64,000 bases of DNA from positions 1 to 64,000 of the forward strand of contig JAUQXA010000070.1 of assembly GCA_030834895.1 (NCBI GenBank), in the 5' to 3' direction. Positions within the stretch are counted from its first letter, which is position 1; each line of letters starts with the position of its first letter. This document shows positions 1 to 8,472 of this stretch, one piece after another. This DNA comes from Anaerolineales bacterium. Its GTDB lineage: Bacteria; Chloroflexota; Anaerolineae; Anaerolineales; Villigracilaceae. The notes beneath the pieces are model-generated. The model was not told the DNA's origin and did no database searches. It saw only the letters and a program-made list of their open reading frames with translations. A program made the position numbers and the translations under genes.

Positions 1-146
1 GCAAACCTCGCAGGCGCTCATTCGTTGCTTGGCACTCAACCAAATGACCCATCTCGGCATGCCAGAAAGTTATCCAGTTGTGTAATCCCTGCTTCCAGAC
101 AGGTGAATTGCGCTTATTCTTCGATTTATGCACCAATACCAATCCG
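1..146 (-). other. Open frame of unknown origin at the left edge
   Basis: On the minus strand a frame shifted by one base from the neighbouring hydrolase fragment stays open to the window edge. It reads protein-like (contains HNWITFWHAEMGHLVECQA). I do not recognise a family. It may be the end or middle of another gene that recombined with the hydrolase fragment, but it is too short to be sure it is translated. Confidence 0.25.
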
Positions 147-405
147 CCTTGTCGATAATGGATTCCCGCAGTCCGTAGAATTCATGGATCATGATAACGG
201 TCGGGAACGGCCCTTCCCCCTGCGGACGGGCCACATACGCGCGGACATCTGGTCCGCCGTTCACGCTGGGAACAGTGGTATTGACCAGTTTGTCGAGCCG
301 ATCCGCGCCGAGGAGCGAATCCACGAAAATGCTGGCCGGGATGAAAAGAATCAGAACCGCAAGGACGATCAGGATTCCGAGAATGATGCGTTTGAAGGTC
401 TTCAT
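70..405 (-). pseudogene. Truncated dienelactone hydrolase family protein
   Basis: The reading frame starts well: a Shine-Dalgarno AGGAG lies upstream of ATG, followed by one N-terminal membrane helix (residues 7-28) and the beginning of an alpha/beta hydrolase of the dienelactone hydrolase type, including the oxyanion-hole region PTVIMIHEFYGLRESI. Similarity ends at about residue 90 and the frame stops at 111 residues. The family normally needs about 220-300 residues with a Cys/Ser-Asp-His triad, and none of the triad is present. It is therefore a 5' remnant joined to unrelated sequence, probably non-functional. An assembly junction is the main alternative. Confidence 0.6.
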
Positions 406-488
406 GTCTAAACTCCTAAAGTGAGATTATTCAATAGAAGACAGTAACTGCTCGATTCTTTCCCATCCTGTTTGATGTAGTGTGTGAA

Positions 489-590
489 TCAAAAAGAGAC
501 CTGCTCTTGCGGACAGGTCTCTTTTACAATTTTTGGAATCGGACAGCTTGCTGTCCATTACTGTTCAATTATCGGAAGCAAGCTTCCGGA
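489..590. repeat. Direct repeat copy 1 (with terminator hairpin)
   Basis: About 100 bp nearly identical to 2219-2319. It contains an 11-bp terminator-type stem (491-501 with 512-522) whose minus-strand product ends in a T run, the small hairpin GGACAGCTTGCTGTCC, and a second hairpin at 573-590. The two copies bracket the TIR/PAN gene. Weaker similarity extends to about position 640, into the 3' end of a cytochrome gene. Confidence 0.85.
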
Positions 591-598
591 ATCCAGAG

Positions 599-676
599 CT
601 ACGGCGTTGCCGTCGACGACGGATGTGCAAACGAAACTGTAAACGGAGAACGCATGGTCAGGTTTGCGCGAATCAC
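599..676 (-). pseudogene. 3' relic of a cytochrome c gene
   Basis: The minus strand carries a 25-codon open stretch ending FAHPSSTATP-stop. It aligns with the C-terminus FAGPLPTATP-stop of the cytochrome gene at 2327-3016, at the same offset from the shared terminator repeat. No haem motif is present. It looks like a diverged copy of only the 3' end of that gene, left when the region was duplicated or an element integrated there. Confidence 0.5.
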
Positions 677-719
677 CTATTTTCTTGACGCTGATGAACA
701 ATGAATTCGAGAAGTTTAT

Positions 720-2000
720 TCACCGCTTAAGAAAACATATCCATGCAGGATGACTGCTGTCGCCTTGCGTGATCTGAGTACTGGAGCCGCTGCCATCATA
801 TTGACCATCGGCCCCGAAAAGCTGGCATTTGTTCTTCTCCTTTGCCATGGCAAACCCCTGGCAGTCCGGATTATTCCGGCAGGCATCCTCACATTGCGAA
901 AGCGTCCAATCGTATGCGCTCCAACGAGGATAACCGCCTCCACTATCTCGACAAACCCCTGTTGAGTCTATCATCCAGGCTGACACATCCTGACCATTGG
1001 ATTTTAAATAGCAAGCATAATTGGGATGTGATTGATCCCCTTGCGTGATCCGAATACTGGGACTGCTGCCATCATATTGACCATCGGAGCCGAAAATCTG
1101 GCAGTAATTCTTTTCCTTGGACATGGCAAACCCCTGGCAGTTCGGATTATTCCGGCAGGCATCCTCACATTGTGAAAGCGTCCAGTTGTATTCACTCCAA
1201 CGAGGATAGCCGCCTGTGCTATCCCGACAAACCCCTGTTGAGTCTATCGTCCAGAGCACTAAAGAGGAGCCAACTGGCGGTTCCGTGGGCGGGACAACTG
1301 GCGGTTCCATTGGGATCTCTGTAACCGGCAAATCTGTGAGGGGGGCGGTGGGAAGATCCGTCAGTGTTACATTTATAGGCGGGTTGGTTGGAGACAACGG
1401 GAATATCGCATTCCTAAATACGACGATTCCCACCAGTGCCCCCAGACAAATCAAAGCAAGTATACCTATTCCTATCCCGACACCTATCCATTGGCTTTGG
1501 GTTTTATTTTTATTAGGCAATGGGCGCGTGGGGCGTACTTCCTGCGCAGGGTCTTTTTGTGTTTTACCCCTGGAGATGATTGTTGCCGATGTGGATTGTT
1601 CGTTGAGCAGGGTTTCCAGTAATCTCTGAGTTCCTCGTATGCCTTCACTAAATTCCGTTTTTGTGAAATCAACATACTGGAAGCGTCTTAAGCGGAGTGG
1701 AATGTCGCATTCTTCCAGCAAAACCGGCATTATACGTTTCCCATGATCGATCGCATATCCTATTTCGTCTTTTACGTTTTCAGAGGATGCGGAGGCGGGT
1801 GTCAGGATAATCAGAAAAACCTCACACTCATGTAAAGCTCTTTCCACCTCATCATCCCATCGCGCGCCTGTAGGGATATCCAACTGGTCCAGCCAAACTG
1901 AATAACCTGCTGATTTTAATTCCCCGGCAAACTCCAAGGCAAAATCCTTATCTTTGCGTGAGTAACTGATAAAAGCCCCGCGGCGCCTTGCAGTGTTCAT
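720..2000 (-). CDS. TIR domain / transmembrane / double PAN-like repeat protein
   Basis: Residues 8-135 are a TIR domain (starts GAFISYSRKDKDF; putative catalytic Glu in SSENVKDEIGYA, E79). A single membrane helix spans about 171-194. A Pro/Thr-rich linker follows, then two tandem ~92-residue repeats (about 249-331 and 340-423), each with six cysteines in the same spacing (C258, 278, 282, 288, 300, 330 in the first) and the signature CEDACRNNP.CQGFAM, resembling PAN/apple domains. By known families the TIR would be an NAD-cleaving or adaptor module inside the cell and the PAN repeats a carbohydrate/protein-binding module outside. Start chosen at ATG 2000 because GGGAGG precedes it; the frame stays open 22 codons further upstream without support. 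Flanked by direct repeats. A receptor or conflict-system role is inference. Confidence 0.85.
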   Translation of the reverse strand: MNTARRRGAFISYSRKDKDFALEFAGELKSAGYSVWLDQLDIPTGARWDDEVERALHECEVFLIILTPASASSENVKDEIGYAIDHGKRIMPVLLEECDIPLRLRRFQYVDFTKTEFSEGIRGTQRLLETLLNEQSTSATIISRGKTQKDPAQEVRPTRPLPNKNKTQSQWIGVGIGIGILALICLGALVGIVVFRNAIFPLSPTNPPINVTLTDLPTAPLTDLPVTEIPMEPPVVPPTEPPVGSSLVLWTIDSTGVCRDSTGGYPRWSEYNWTLSQCEDACRNNPNCQGFAMSKEKNYCQIFGSDGQYDGSSPSIRITQGDQSHPNYACYLKSNGQDVSAWMIDSTGVCRDSGGGYPRWSAYDWTLSQCEDACRNNPDCQGFAMAKEKNKCQLFGADGQYDGSGSSTQITQGDSSHPAWICFLKR

Positions 2001-2218
2001 GACCAATCCTCCCGAGAATTGAATTAACATTTGAACTAAGTCGACATTATAAACCCTTCTTGTCAAAGACCGGATTGCATTGTTCCATGAATAAATTTGA
2101 AATTATGTAATCGCGTGTTATTTGCAGCGATCTAGTATTGAGTGGACACTTTCTATAATAACCATCCTCTATGGGTTTGCGTCCATGCTATCCCCAAATT
2201 TTTGATAATAGTTCACAA

Positions 2219-2319
2219 TAAAAAGAGACCTGCTCTCGCGAACAAGTCTCTTCTACAGTTTTTGGAATCGGACAGCTTGCTGTCCATTACTGTTCAATTA
2301 TCGGAAGCGAGCTTCCGGA
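2219..2319. repeat. Direct repeat copy 2 (terminator of the act operon)
   Basis: Partner of 489-590. Its first 34 bases form the minus-strand intrinsic terminator downstream of the act operon (AAGAGAC/GTCTCTT stem, then a T run). This copy adjoins an intact gene, so it is probably the original and the distal copy the duplicate. The remaining sequence between 2001 and 2218 shows no gene. Confidence 0.85.
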
Positions 2320-2326
2320 GCCAGAA

Positions 2327-3016
2327 TTACGGTGTCGCCGTCGGCAATGGACCTGCGAACGGCTTGCCCACTGAAATCATCAAATCGGCGCTCAAGGTTT
2401 GCTCATGCCCCGGGACGTCTGGCTTCGCGACGGTGAGGTGATCATACAGCAGGGAGGCTTTCCAATCGCCGTCACCGAGGATGTCGGTTCCCTTGGGCTT
2501 GTTCCCCTCGCGGCGGGAGCCAGTGATAATGCCTGCATAACTGCTCAAATCCAGTTGGGCGGGAGCGACGGTCAGGTCACCTGAGTGACAGGAGGTGCAG
2601 GCAAGGGAATCCGCGCCGCGCAGTCCCGACTGGTTGAGAAGCGCTAGCACGTCGGTAAAAGTCGCTTCGCAGTTCTTTCCATCTTCATCCACAAAATAGA
2701 AGGGATCGGCTTCGGTGGATTTGGGAGTCTGCGACACGGCCCACGCGCCGATGAAATTCAGCGCCCGGACATGGCAGGTATCGGAGTTCATCATGGGAGC
2801 GGTCGCAGTTGTTTCTGCCTCCAACGATACGCCCATGCCAGGCAACGTGGCGGGAATCAAAGTCGGGATGGGAGTACGGTCCACGCGGGGCGCGCCACGG
2901 TTGCAGGTGAGAGTCACCCCGCAAGCGGAGACGTAGATAATGCTGATCCACGACATCACGCCCACAAGGAATACCGTGATTGTGCCGTAAATGATCTTTC
3001 TTACATCGTTATCCAT
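2327..3016 (-). CDS. Monohaem cytochrome c, last gene of the act operon
   Basis: A 229-residue membrane-anchored protein: N-terminal helix at about 9-30, a Pro/Thr-rich spacer, then a domain with one CxxCH haem site (CTSCH). A further Cys-His pair (DTCHVRALNF) precedes it. The C-terminus is rich in Pro/Thr. It lies 12 bp downstream of actE and just before the operon terminator, so it is presumably co-transcribed and may shuttle electrons from alternative complex III to an oxidase or be an extra subunit. It does not look like ActF or ActG. Its 3' end is duplicated at 599-676. Confidence 0.75.
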   Translation of the reverse strand: MDNDVRKIIYGTITVFLVGVMSWISIIYVSACGVTLTCNRGAPRVDRTPIPTLIPATLPGMGVSLEAETTATAPMMNSDTCHVRALNFIGAWAVSQTPKSTEADPFYFVDEDGKNCEATFTDVLALLNQSGLRGADSLACTSCHSGDLTVAPAQLDLSSYAGIITGSRREGNKPKGTDILGDGDWKASLLYDHLTVAKPDVPGHEQTLSADLMISVGKPFAGPLPTATP

Positions 3017-3028
3017 CGAAAGCCCTCC

Positions 3029-3574
3029 TTATTGCGCCCCAAGCGTGCGGACGAAATTCACCACGTCCCAGCGCTCACGGACGGTCAGGTTCTCGTTCAA
3101 CGGCGGGCACTGACCGGAGAACTCCATATCGGGGAAGAGGGTGTTCTCCTTATTCCAAACGCCGTCGGTGATGGTCATGAAGATTTGCCCATCGCTCAAG
3201 CCTTGCACGGTTTCACCAGTCAGGTCGGCGGGTTTCTTCTTGACCAAAAACGCGGCAATCGTGCCACTCCCCTTCGCGTCGATTCCATGACACTGCGAGC
3301 AGTTAATGCTGAACAACTGCGCCCCGCGCGAGACGGAGACATCATCCGCCGCGACAGGGTTGGTCGGCTCGACGCCTGGCAGGTATGCCGCCCCTTCGAT
3401 AGGAATGGATTGGGCGGGCACCGCGCGCGGTTCTTCCTGTGTGCCATACGACGGCTGGATTTCCATGAACACAATCCAGTCAATTTTGATAATGTCGTAG
3501 CTGAAGATCATCAAGGCAGTGACCAGCACGACCAGCGCGGCAAATACGCCAAGGAGTTGTTTGAAAAGTCTCAT
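3029..3574 (-). CDS. actE: Alternative complex III subunit ActE, monohaem cytochrome c
   Basis: A 181-residue protein with one N-terminal membrane anchor and a class I cytochrome c fold: haem motif CSQCH, a candidate axial Met in FPDMEF, and the C-terminal helix ERWDVVNFVRTLGAQ typical of cytochrome c. Start set at 3574, giving an ATGA overlap with the actD stop codon; the longer upstream frame lies within actD. In characterised Act complexes ActE is the peripheral monohaem subunit at the periplasmic exit of the electron path. Confidence 0.85.
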   Translation of the reverse strand: MRLFKQLLGVFAALVVLVTALMIFSYDIIKIDWIVFMEIQPSYGTQEEPRAVPAQSIPIEGAAYLPGVEPTNPVAADDVSVSRGAQLFSINCSQCHGIDAKGSGTIAAFLVKKKPADLTGETVQGLSDGQIFMTITDGVWNKENTLFPDMEFSGQCPPLNENLTVRERWDVVNFVRTLGAQ

Positions 3575-4113
3575 AGGTGTTGCGCCTCCGCAGGCTGTAT
3601 GGATTCCGCGCCCAGTTTCTTGAGCGCGGCGGTGAGCTTCTTTTCCTCCACGTGAGGGCACTCGACCAGGATGGCGATCTTGCCGTCGCTGATTTCGGGC
3701 ACGTACTTCATCGGGCGGTAGTTCGGGAACAGGCTGTCCAGAAAGACGCCGAGGAAGGTGGAGAGCAGCATCCCAAGCATGGTGATTTCAAAGAGCAAGA
3801 CCACACTGGGCGGACCGGGGACATACGCCTGTGTACTGACCTGGATTGGGTACGGGTAGAGGTGCGGAGCGACGAATGCCAAAAACGCGCCGCCACAAAA
3901 ACCGAGCACAGCGCCGCCAAATGCAATCCGCGGCACATTCGTCCATTGGTGCGGACGTCCCAGCATGGCTTCAGTGACGGGGATGCCAGAGATGACGTTC
4001 ATGCACTCGTCGTGAACGCCCAAAGTGCGCAAGTGCTCAATGGCGTCAGCGGCAGGCTCGAGGTCGGAGAAAACAGCCAGAAGGTCGACAACTTTATTTT
4101 CAGTTTCAGTCAT
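3571..4113 (-). CDS. actD: Alternative complex III subunit ActD (DUF3341)
   Basis: A 180-residue DUF3341 protein with an N-terminal cytoplasmic ferredoxin-like half (DLLAVFSDLEPAADAIEHL), two membrane helices (about 65-88 and 105-130) and a C-terminal cytoplasmic tail. This is the normal size and topology of ActD, which packs against ActC. It sits 9 bp after actC and overlaps actE by 4 bp, consistent with translational coupling. Confidence 0.9.
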   Translation of the reverse strand: MTETENKVVDLLAVFSDLEPAADAIEHLRTLGVHDECMNVISGIPVTEAMLGRPHQWTNVPRIAFGGAVLGFCGGAFLAFVAPHLYPYPIQVSTQAYVPGPPSVVLLFEITMLGMLLSTFLGVFLDSLFPNYRPMKYVPEISDGKIAILVECPHVEEKKLTAALKKLGAESIQPAEAQHL

Positions 4114-4122
4114 CTTATCCTC

Positions 4123-5541
4123 CTATTCCAATTCGCTGACCGCAACCACGGTCTCGCGTCCAAATTTCTTGAGTTCGTGTGCCATCTGACCTTCCTGCAC
4201 TTCCCAGACGGGGATCAGCGGGATGAGCTTGGAAGCCAGCACGTAGAGCAGGATGAACAACGCCAGCGTGCCAATACCGAGATAAATCTCGATGCCAGGC
4301 TGGTACTGCCGCCAGGTGAAGGGCATACGGTTGATGGTGAGGGAGATGGGCACGATGATGTAGCGCTCGAACCACATGCCCACGTTGATCAGAATGCCGA
4401 CGGTGGATACCAACCAGGGAGTGGAGCGCCACTTCGAGTTCCACAAAATCGCCCACGGAATCGCCACGTTGACGATGAGCATTGCAAACCACATCCAGCC
4501 AAGCGGACCCGCCTCGTGATAGTGCAGCAGCATCTTCGTCCACTTGTCGCCGCCGTACCATTGCACCATGTAATCGTTGAAGAAGAAATACGCCCACGCC
4601 ATCGAGATGATGAGCATGAGTTTGCCGATGGCGTCGAAATGTTCCGCGCGGATGAAGTACTTCATGTGCTTCATATTGCTGCGGATGACTGCCAGCACGA
4701 CCACAGCCGCGCCCATGCCTGAGTGCAACGCGCCGACGATGAAGTACGGACCAAAGATGGTCGAGTTCCAGCCTGGGCGGGTTGCGGCGGCAAAGTCCCA
4801 CGAAACGATGGTATGCACCGAGAACATCACGGGGATGATGGCGAAGGCGAAGATGTTCATCGCGTTACGCAGGTGAGTCCACTCGCCTTCGGTGCCGCGA
4901 AAGCCCAGCGCCAAAACTTTGTAAACCGCCTTGCGCCAGCCCGTCGAGCGGTCACGCGCCATTGCCATGTCGGGGATGAGCGGCAGGAAGAGGTACATCG
5001 TCGAGGAAAGCAGGTAGGTGGTGATTGCCAGCAAGTCCCATGAAAGCGGCGAGTGGAAGTTGGGCCACAACATGCGCTGGTTGGGATAGGGCATCAGCCA
5101 GTACGAAAGCCACACGCGACCCATGTGCATGAAAATGCTGAAGCCTGCCTGCACCAGCCCGAAGGTGGTCATCAACTCGGCGGCGCGGGTGAAGGGACGG
5201 CGGAACTCGGCTTTGAACACGCGCAGGATGGCGGAGATGAACGTCCCCGCGTGGCTGATGCCGATCCAGAACACGGTGTTGACGAGGAAGATGCCCCAGT
5301 ACGAAGGGCGGTTGACTCCCGCCACGCCCAAGCCTTCTGTAATCAACACCGCCCAGGAATAGACGAGGCAGTATGCCACGATCCCGCCGAGGACGATAAC
5401 CGCCAGCCAGAACTTCCACGAGGGTTTGCCCGTCATGGATTCCATCACCATGTCGTTCATCTGCCCGCGCGGAAGCGGGTCGAGCATCAAATGCTTTTCA
5501 CGTAAGTGCGCTGCGGCATCGTGATGTTTATTTTCAGCCAT
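4123..5541 (-). CDS. actC: Alternative complex III subunit ActC (NrfD/PsrC family)
   Basis: A 472-residue polytopic protein with about ten hydrophobic helices, an NrfD/PsrC-type quinol-binding membrane subunit. In Act complexes ActC and ActF are homologous and hold quinol and proposed proton paths. Only this copy is present in the operon. It contains GISHAGTFISAILR and HSGMGAAVVVLAVIRS, as expected for the family. The start lies 2 bp after the actB2 stop, so the genes are co-transcribed. Confidence 0.9.
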   Translation of the reverse strand: MAENKHHDAAAHLREKHLMLDPLPRGQMNDMVMESMTGKPSWKFWLAVIVLGGIVAYCLVYSWAVLITEGLGVAGVNRPSYWGIFLVNTVFWIGISHAGTFISAILRVFKAEFRRPFTRAAELMTTFGLVQAGFSIFMHMGRVWLSYWLMPYPNQRMLWPNFHSPLSWDLLAITTYLLSSTMYLFLPLIPDMAMARDRSTGWRKAVYKVLALGFRGTEGEWTHLRNAMNIFAFAIIPVMFSVHTIVSWDFAAATRPGWNSTIFGPYFIVGALHSGMGAAVVVLAVIRSNMKHMKYFIRAEHFDAIGKLMLIISMAWAYFFFNDYMVQWYGGDKWTKMLLHYHEAGPLGWMWFAMLIVNVAIPWAILWNSKWRSTPWLVSTVGILINVGMWFERYIIVPISLTINRMPFTWRQYQPGIEIYLGIGTLALFILLYVLASKLIPLIPVWEVQEGQMAHELKKFGRETVVAVSELE

Positions 5542-5543
5542 TC

Positions 5544-6272
5544 TTACCCTCCCTTCAAATAGGTCACGCTCGGAAGCGTGCCAAGTTCTTCGTGATGCTT
5601 CACGCCGTGACCGTGCTTCTTCGCGAGCTGCGAAATCAACGACTCGGGATCATCAACCCGACCGAAGGTGATGGCGTTGGCGGGACAAGCCTGGGCACAG
5701 GCTGTGGTGAATTCACCGTCGAGGACTTCGCGCCCTTCGGACTTCGCCTTATCCTGTGCCTTGTGGATGCGCTGGATGCAAAAGGTGCATTTCTCCATCA
5801 CGCCACGGCGGCGGACAGTGACATCGGGATTGAATTGGTTGGGCAAAGGTTCGGGGCGTTCGTAGTCACGCCAGTTGAAGGAACGAACCTGGTACGGGCA
5901 GTTATTTGCGCAATAACGCGTGCCGACGCAGCGGTTGTAGACTTGCAAATTCAACTGCTCGGCTTGCGAATGCACAGTCGCAAACGCGGGGCAGACAGGC
6001 TCACAGGGAGCGCTACCGCATTGCTGGCACATCATCGGCTGGTTTTGGGTCATCTTCACTTCGGGATATGCACCCTCCCAAAAACGCTCGATTCGGATCC
6101 AGTGCATCGAACGTCCGTAGCCCGCGTCCTGCTCGCCGACGAAGGTGATGTTATTTTCCATGGCGCAGGCGGCGACACAAGCCTGACAGCCCGTGCACAA
6201 ATCCTGGTCGATGAGCATCCCCCACTTGCCAGTCTCCTCCGCGCTCATTTTGACTTCTTCGAGTTTGATCAT
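5544..6272 (-). CDS. actB2: Alternative complex III iron-sulfur protein, ActB C-terminal half (B2)
   Basis: A 242-residue ferredoxin-type protein with four cysteine clusters: CTGCQACVAAC, CQQCGSAPCEPVCP, CVGTRYCANNCP, and CTFCIQRI plus CAQACPANA. The third lacks one of the four usual cysteines (CVGT instead of CxxC), as expected for the [3Fe-4S] site known in ActB. In most described operons this is the C-terminal half of one large ActB; here it is a separate gene 2 bp after the B1 gene. Two starts are possible, MIKLEE and MSAEET nine codons later. Confidence 0.88.
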   Translation of the reverse strand: MIKLEEVKMSAEETGKWGMLIDQDLCTGCQACVAACAMENNITFVGEQDAGYGRSMHWIRIERFWEGAYPEVKMTQNQPMMCQQCGSAPCEPVCPAFATVHSQAEQLNLQVYNRCVGTRYCANNCPYQVRSFNWRDYERPEPLPNQFNPDVTVRRRGVMEKCTFCIQRIHKAQDKAKSEGREVLDGEFTTACAQACPANAITFGRVDDPESLISQLAKKHGHGVKHHEELGTLPSVTYLKGG

Positions 6273-6274
6273 TT

Positions 6275-8452
6275 CTAATGCTCCTCTCCAAGACCTTTGC
6301 CGTACACGCCCATCACACTTTCAAGGCGCGAAAGCGGTTTCTTTGCCCCAGTCTTTTTGATGTTCACTTTCATGCCCGCGAAGGCGAGGTCGCCTGCTTC
6401 ATTGAAATGCTGACCAAGCAAATCGGCAGGATTGACTCCGCGACCTTCGGCGTAGCGACCGTAAGCGGTATGTCCCTGCCCAAAGGGGATGGCAATCGTA
6501 TCGGGGCGGATGGCTGGATACAAATAAACGGGCGCTTCCAACTCCCCAGCCTCGCTGGTGATTCGAATCACATCGTCATCTTCGAGACCGAGTTCGTGCG
6601 CCGTCTCGGGGTTGATCTCGACCCAGGTGTTCCACATGACTGTGGTGGTCGGGTCGGGCAATTCCTGAAGCCAGGGCTTGTTCGCGCCCGCTTCGGCAAG
6701 GGTCGGCGAGACGAACGGCACGAAGAAGAACTCGCCTTCGCCTGCAAACTCCGCTTCGACGACTTTCAAGTTGCGGTTGAAAAGGTCTGCTGTGTTGGGG
6801 ACGGTGCGATTATCGCCCTTCTTCCACCAGCCGCCATATTGCTGGAAGTAGGCTGCGAAGGTGGGAAGGTCGGCGGCGGAGAAGAATCCGCCCGCTTCGT
6901 TCATCAATGGCGCAATCTTGCTCTGGATAAATTCGACTTCGTCCTTGAAAGGCAATGCACTTGCAAATTTTCCACCCGCGGCTTGGGCAGCGGCGATCAA
7001 CACATCAACCGTCGAGCGGGTGTTGTAGTACGGCGACACCACAGGCTGTGACCCCGAAAGCGCGGACTGGTTCGAGCCAGTGGTCACACGCTGGTAGCCC
7101 CAAGATTCCAACGAATGGTGGTCGGGGAAAACATAATCTGCTGCCTGCGCAGTCTCATCGGGGAAGGTCGCAAACGAGATGACTTGCTCCACCCCATCAA
7201 GCGCCTTCTTGAATTCGAGTGCGGCGGGCAGTTCAAACACAGGGTTCACGCCATGCACGAACAAGACTTTGATCTTGCCATCCGCGAGTTGCTGCGTGAA
7301 CTCTTGCATTTCTTTCACAGAAGCAGAGCGCTGGTAGGTCTGCTGGTTCGGCGCAAGCGGCGAGAAGTACACACCGCCCGCTTTGCCAAAGTTATCGGCG
7401 ACGGCATTCAAAGCCAGCACAGCTTCGGCAACTGCCAGTCCGCTGGTTTGACCCAACGCCGCGCCGCCAGGGATTGCCAGCGCGCCACCCGAGACGAACA
7501 TCTCGGCATAGCGTTCGAGGGTTTCGAGTTCGATGCCAGATTTGGAAGCAGCTTCGTCTGGGTCGATGTCTGCAAAGGCGCGGGGCAAAGGTCCGCCGCG
7601 TTTTTCGAGAGCCAACCGTCCGATGGCAAGCGCGACCAAAGCCTCGGTGCCAGGTCGGAGCGGAATCCACTCGTCCGCCTTTGCCGCTGTCGAAGACATC
7701 CGCGCCTCGAACTGAATCAACTTGCCGCGCATCTTGGTCAATGCCTCGCGCAGACCTGCAAACCCGCGGGTGTAGGAGACAGGCGAGAGCCAGGTCTCGA
7801 GGAAGTTCGCGCCGAAGGAGAAGACTGCCTTTGCGCCACCCACGTCAAAGAAGGGCATGCCCGCTTCGCCAAAGAGGTTCTCTGCGGCTTTGGCAAGCGT
7901 GGCGCGAGACTCAAACATGCTCAACGCGCCAAAACGAACTGGCGGGTTGATTCCAGTCTGGGACGACAGATCAGCTACGAGGTCGAAGAGATGGTCGGAG
8001 GTTGTCCCCAAGAGGAAGGCAATCTCGCCCGGCTGGTTGTTCTTCAAAACGTCTGCAACAACTTGAATGGCTTCGTCCCACTCCATCGGTCCGCGCCGTC
8101 CTTCAAATTGCCGAGCTGGTTCTTGAACGCGGTCGGGATTGTACAGCCCGTGCAGGGTTGCCTGTCCGCGCGCGCAGGTCTTGCCGAGGTTGAGCGGATG
8201 GTTCGCGTTGCCTTCGGTTTTGATGGCGCGTCCCTGCGAGGTGCGGACGACGAGTCCGCAGCCAGCCGCACACTCGCGGCATGTGGTGGCGTAATAGGTG
8301 CTGAGACCGTTGTAGGTGTATTCGGGCATTTCCATGTACGGCTCGCGTTTGACGTAACGCGAAGCGGGTCCGCAGCCCGTGAGGATTGCGGCGCTTGCCG
8401 TTCCCACCCCAGCCAGTTTCAGAAAATCACGCCGGGAAAATTTATCAGTCAT
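6275..8452 (-). CDS. actB1: Alternative complex III ActB N-terminal half (B1), molybdopterin-oxidoreductase-like
   Basis: A 725-residue protein starting with a Tat signal (SRRDFLKLAGVG) and a lipobox-like LTGC at residue 27. It resembles the large subunit of complex iron-sulfur molybdoenzymes. Cysteines C58, C61, C65 and C93 form the classic Cx2Cx3Cx27C N-terminal pattern. The ActB1 domain in known complexes has no molybdenum cofactor, and I cannot decide cofactor content here. Positioned between actA and actB2 in one transcription unit. Confidence 0.88.
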   Translation of the reverse strand: MTDKFSRRDFLKLAGVGTASAAILTGCGPASRYVKREPYMEMPEYTYNGLSTYYATTCRECAAGCGLVVRTSQGRAIKTEGNANHPLNLGKTCARGQATLHGLYNPDRVQEPARQFEGRRGPMEWDEAIQVVADVLKNNQPGEIAFLLGTTSDHLFDLVADLSSQTGINPPVRFGALSMFESRATLAKAAENLFGEAGMPFFDVGGAKAVFSFGANFLETWLSPVSYTRGFAGLREALTKMRGKLIQFEARMSSTAAKADEWIPLRPGTEALVALAIGRLALEKRGGPLPRAFADIDPDEAASKSGIELETLERYAEMFVSGGALAIPGGAALGQTSGLAVAEAVLALNAVADNFGKAGGVYFSPLAPNQQTYQRSASVKEMQEFTQQLADGKIKVLFVHGVNPVFELPAALEFKKALDGVEQVISFATFPDETAQAADYVFPDHHSLESWGYQRVTTGSNQSALSGSQPVVSPYYNTRSTVDVLIAAAQAAGGKFASALPFKDEVEFIQSKIAPLMNEAGGFFSAADLPTFAAYFQQYGGWWKKGDNRTVPNTADLFNRNLKVVEAEFAGEGEFFFVPFVSPTLAEAGANKPWLQELPDPTTTVMWNTWVEINPETAHELGLEDDDVIRITSEAGELEAPVYLYPAIRPDTIAIPFGQGHTAYGRYAEGRGVNPADLLGQHFNEAGDLAFAGMKVNIKKTGAKKPLSRLESVMGVYGKGLGEEH

Positions 8453-8472
8453 TTTGATTTCCTCTCACCCGG

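Noticed and set aside
2771-4722. Long plus-strand ORFs (294 and 381 codons) opposite the act operon
   Set aside because: They mirror real genes with strong family matches on the minus strand and their own translations are low-complexity His/Arg/Asp-rich with no motif.
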